Assembly (NCBI GenBank): GCA_965372465.1 | Contig: CBDVCK010000209.1 | Coordinates: 1-6,861, forward strand | DNA: 6,861 bases | From: GCA-020348445 sp965372465 | Lineage (GTDB): Archaea; Thermoplasmatota; Thermoplasmata; GCA-020350865 | Direction: 5' to 3' | In this document: positions 5,536-6,861 of the stretch, one piece after another | Position numbering within the stretch: position 1 is the stretch's first letter | Layout of the letters: each line of letters begins with the position of its first letter | Made by a program: the position numbers and the translations under genes | The notes under the pieces: generated by a model | Told to the model about the DNA's origin: nothing | Database searches by the model: none | The model's input: only the letters and a program-made list of their open reading frames with translations

Positions 5536-6306
5536 ATGATATCAAAGTTAATATCATGGAATGTGAATGGTATTCGAGCCGTAGCCAAAAAAGGCTTTTT
5601 GGATTGGATGATAAAAGAAAGACCTGAAATAATCTGTCTTCAGGAGACCAAGGCGCGGCCAGAACAGCTTACAGAGGATCTTCAATCTCCAAAGGGGTAT
5701 CATTCGTTTTTTAGCAGCGCTGAAAAAAAGGGCTATAGCGGTTGTGTCATATACTCCAGGGTGGAACCTGAAAAGTTATTGTATGGAATGGGAGAACCCA
5801 GGTTCGATTCCGAAGGGCGGATGGTGGTCACTGAATATCCCGAATTTGTTTTATTTAATGTGTACTTCCCCAACGGAAAAAAGAACCAGAAGAGATTGAA
5901 ATACAAGCTTGATTTCTACGATTCATTTCTAACCTTCGCAGATTCTTATAAAAAAAGAGGTAAAGGGGTGATTGTCTGCGGAGATCTCAACACGGCTCAT
6001 AAAGAAATAGATCTGGCAAGACCAAAGGAGAATGAGAGTTCTTCTGGTTTTCTACCTATTGAAAGGAAATGGATAGACAAGTTCATCTCCCACGGATACA
6101 CCGATACCTTCAGGAAATTCAACAAGGAGCCCGGACAGTATTCCTGGTGGGACTATAAGACAAGGGCAAGGGAGAGAAATATCGGATGGAGGCTGGACTA
6201 TTTCTTTGTAAGCAATGACCTGCTGCCCAACCTCAAAAGCGCCTTTATTATGAGAGATGTGATGGGCAGCGACCACTGTCCGGTAGGCGTGATCATGGAA
6301 TTTTAG
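5536..6306 (+). CDS. xth: Exonuclease III-family AP endonuclease
   Basis: A complete 256-residue member of the ExoIII/APE1 family, which cuts the DNA backbone 5' of abasic sites in base excision repair and often has 3'-5' exonuclease or 3'-phosphatase activity. All expected catalytic motifs are present: SWNVNGIRA (Asn9, Asn11), LQETKA with metal-binding Glu37, NVYFPNG with Tyr110, GDLNTAHKEIDLARPK with Asp150 and Asn152, GWRLDYFF with Asp221, and GSDHCPV with the Asp246-His247 pair. Length matches the family. Asn11 stands where human APE1 has Asp70, as in the bacterial ExoIII type. The ATG is preceded by GGGGGAGAGG. It acts on genomic DNA in the cytoplasm. The gene has its own promoter candidate and converges on the tRNA methyltransferase gene across 93 bases. 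Family identity is firm; the balance of AP endonuclease and exonuclease activity cannot be read from sequence. Confidence 0.96.
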   Translation: MISKLISWNVNGIRAVAKKGFLDWMIKERPEIICLQETKARPEQLTEDLQSPKGYHSFFSSAEKKGYSGCVIYSRVEPEKLLYGMGEPRFDSEGRMVVTEYPEFVLFNVYFPNGKKNQKRLKYKLDFYDSFLTFADSYKKRGKGVIVCGDLNTAHKEIDLARPKENESSSGFLPIERKWIDKFISHGYTDTFRKFNKEPGQYSWWDYKTRARERNIGWRLDYFFVSNDLLPNLKSAFIMRDVMGSDHCPVGVIMEF

Positions 6307-6399
6307 AAAGATCACCAGTGCTTCTCCCCGCAAACGTAGCAGAATACATTGGATAGAAATAATTATTGTCCATGGGGCACATCTGTTCAATTTAGCGTC

Positions 6400-6861
6400 C
6401 TACCCCTTCCTTGCTATTGTTTTTAAGGTTCTTGAGAAAACGCCCATAAGCTCGTGAAACTCCCATTTTGAAAGAACAGCGCGCCCTAGGATTCTTTGGA
6501 ACATAACCCTTGTCTTCTTTTTTTTATGTTTGGGATAATCAATGACATCCAGAAGGGAGGTAAAATGCCCCATCATCTTATCTTTTTCAAATCCCGAAGC
6601 CTCCTTGACCTCTCTGTCTTTTACGTGGACTTGGAAGATCTCGTAAAGGATAATTGATGCTGCATGGGAAATATTGAGTACGGGATAATCCGATGATGCA
6701 GGGATTGTAACCACATTGTCGCAAAGTTCCAGTTCCGAGTTGTAAAGGCCGTAGTCCTCTCTTCCAAAGAGAATACCCACCGAGCCCTCTATATCGGACA
6801 TTTTTTGGGCCAATTCCTTTGGGGTCAGGTTCCTCCTTAAATGCTTCTTATGGCTTTTGGA
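6400..6861 (-). CDS. trmJ: TrmJ-type tRNA (cytidine/uridine-32) 2'-O-methyltransferase, C-terminal part
   Basis: The frame is open from the right edge to a TAG at 6400-6402, giving the last 153 residues of a SPOUT (SpoU-class) methyltransferase. Visible are the substrate/AdoMet knot motifs VGILFGREDYGLYNSEL (about 28-44 of the visible part) and VTIPASSDYPVLNISHAA (about 51-68), followed by helix ILYEIF. These match TrmJ, which methylates the 2'-hydroxyl of position 32 in the tRNA anticodon loop using S-adenosylmethionine; the archaeal enzyme characterised in Sulfolobus acts on C32. The C-terminal helical extension (MMGHFTSLLDVIDYP, then a KKKK stretch and RVMFQRILGRA) also fits TrmJ. The N-terminal 80-100 residues, with the first conserved motif, lie outside the window. 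A TTG near 6813 is not the true start, because the frame with matching family sequence (LTPKELAQKM) continues upstream of it. Confidence 0.9.
   Translation of the reverse strand, partial: SKSHKKHLRRNLTPKELAQKMSDIEGSVGILFGREDYGLYNSELELCDNVVTIPASSDYPVLNISHAASIILYEIFQVHVKDREVKEASGFEKDKMMGHFTSLLDVIDYPKHKKKKTRVMFQRILGRAVLSKWEFHELMGVFSRTLKTIARKG

Noticed and set aside
6351..6371. Imperfect AT-rich dyad between the convergent AP endonuclease and TrmJ genes as a terminator
   Set aside because: GGATAG and TTGTCC ends pair only with wobbles and a central mismatch, and no T-tract follows in either direction.
6052..6390. Minus-strand open frame of about 112 codons
   Set aside because: It is antisense to the catalytic C-terminal half of the AP endonuclease and has no ribosome site or domain.

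Overview
The window looks archaeal, most likely euryarchaeal; a Thermoplasmata-like lineage is possible, but this cannot be settled from sequence reading alone. The reasons are: well-placed TTTATATA-like TATA boxes about 40-65 bases upstream of start codons; GAGG-type ribosome binding sites; a three-hairpin A/V-type ATPase c-subunit-like protein; a glutamate synthase split into separate domain genes; and a large secreted DUF2341/LamG surface protein. Base composition is moderate, with AT-rich intergenic spacers. I saw no tRNA, rRNA, transposase or CRISPR array.

Layout. Positions 1-1800 (minus strand) hold the first 600 codons of a long exported surface protein that runs off the left edge. It has a membrane segment, a beta-sandwich, a DUF2341 domain, a LamG-like domain and the start of a second DUF2341. 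A spacer of about 510 bases follows. It separates two divergent genes and contains a cluster of strong inverted repeats (2030-2119), an operator-like dyad (2216-2228) and several TATA-like boxes. Positions 2321-4274 (plus strand) form a two-gene operon: a GXGXG beta-helix protein and an FMN/Fe-S glutamate-synthase-like protein. Positions 4285-5010 (minus strand) encode the orphan c-subunit-like membrane protein, convergent with the operon across a 10-base gap. Plus-strand genes at 5177-5431 (GYD/DUF3303-like small protein) and 5536-6306 (exonuclease III-type AP endonuclease) follow. The right edge (6400-6861, minus strand) is the C-terminal part of a TrmJ-type tRNA 2'-O-methyltransferase.

How the genes relate. 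Only the GXGXG/FMN pair is clearly a functional unit. In standard split glutamate synthases and in N-methylglutamate synthase, these two domains work with a class II glutamine amidotransferase. No such gene lies next to the pair here, and the FMN-domain protein has diverged at several normally conserved motifs while carrying an extra cysteine in its Fe-S cluster motif. This pair is the best candidate for an enzyme with a non-standard reaction. The other genes look like independent units: surface structure, membrane ion transport, DNA repair and tRNA modification, each with its own promoter or on its own strand.
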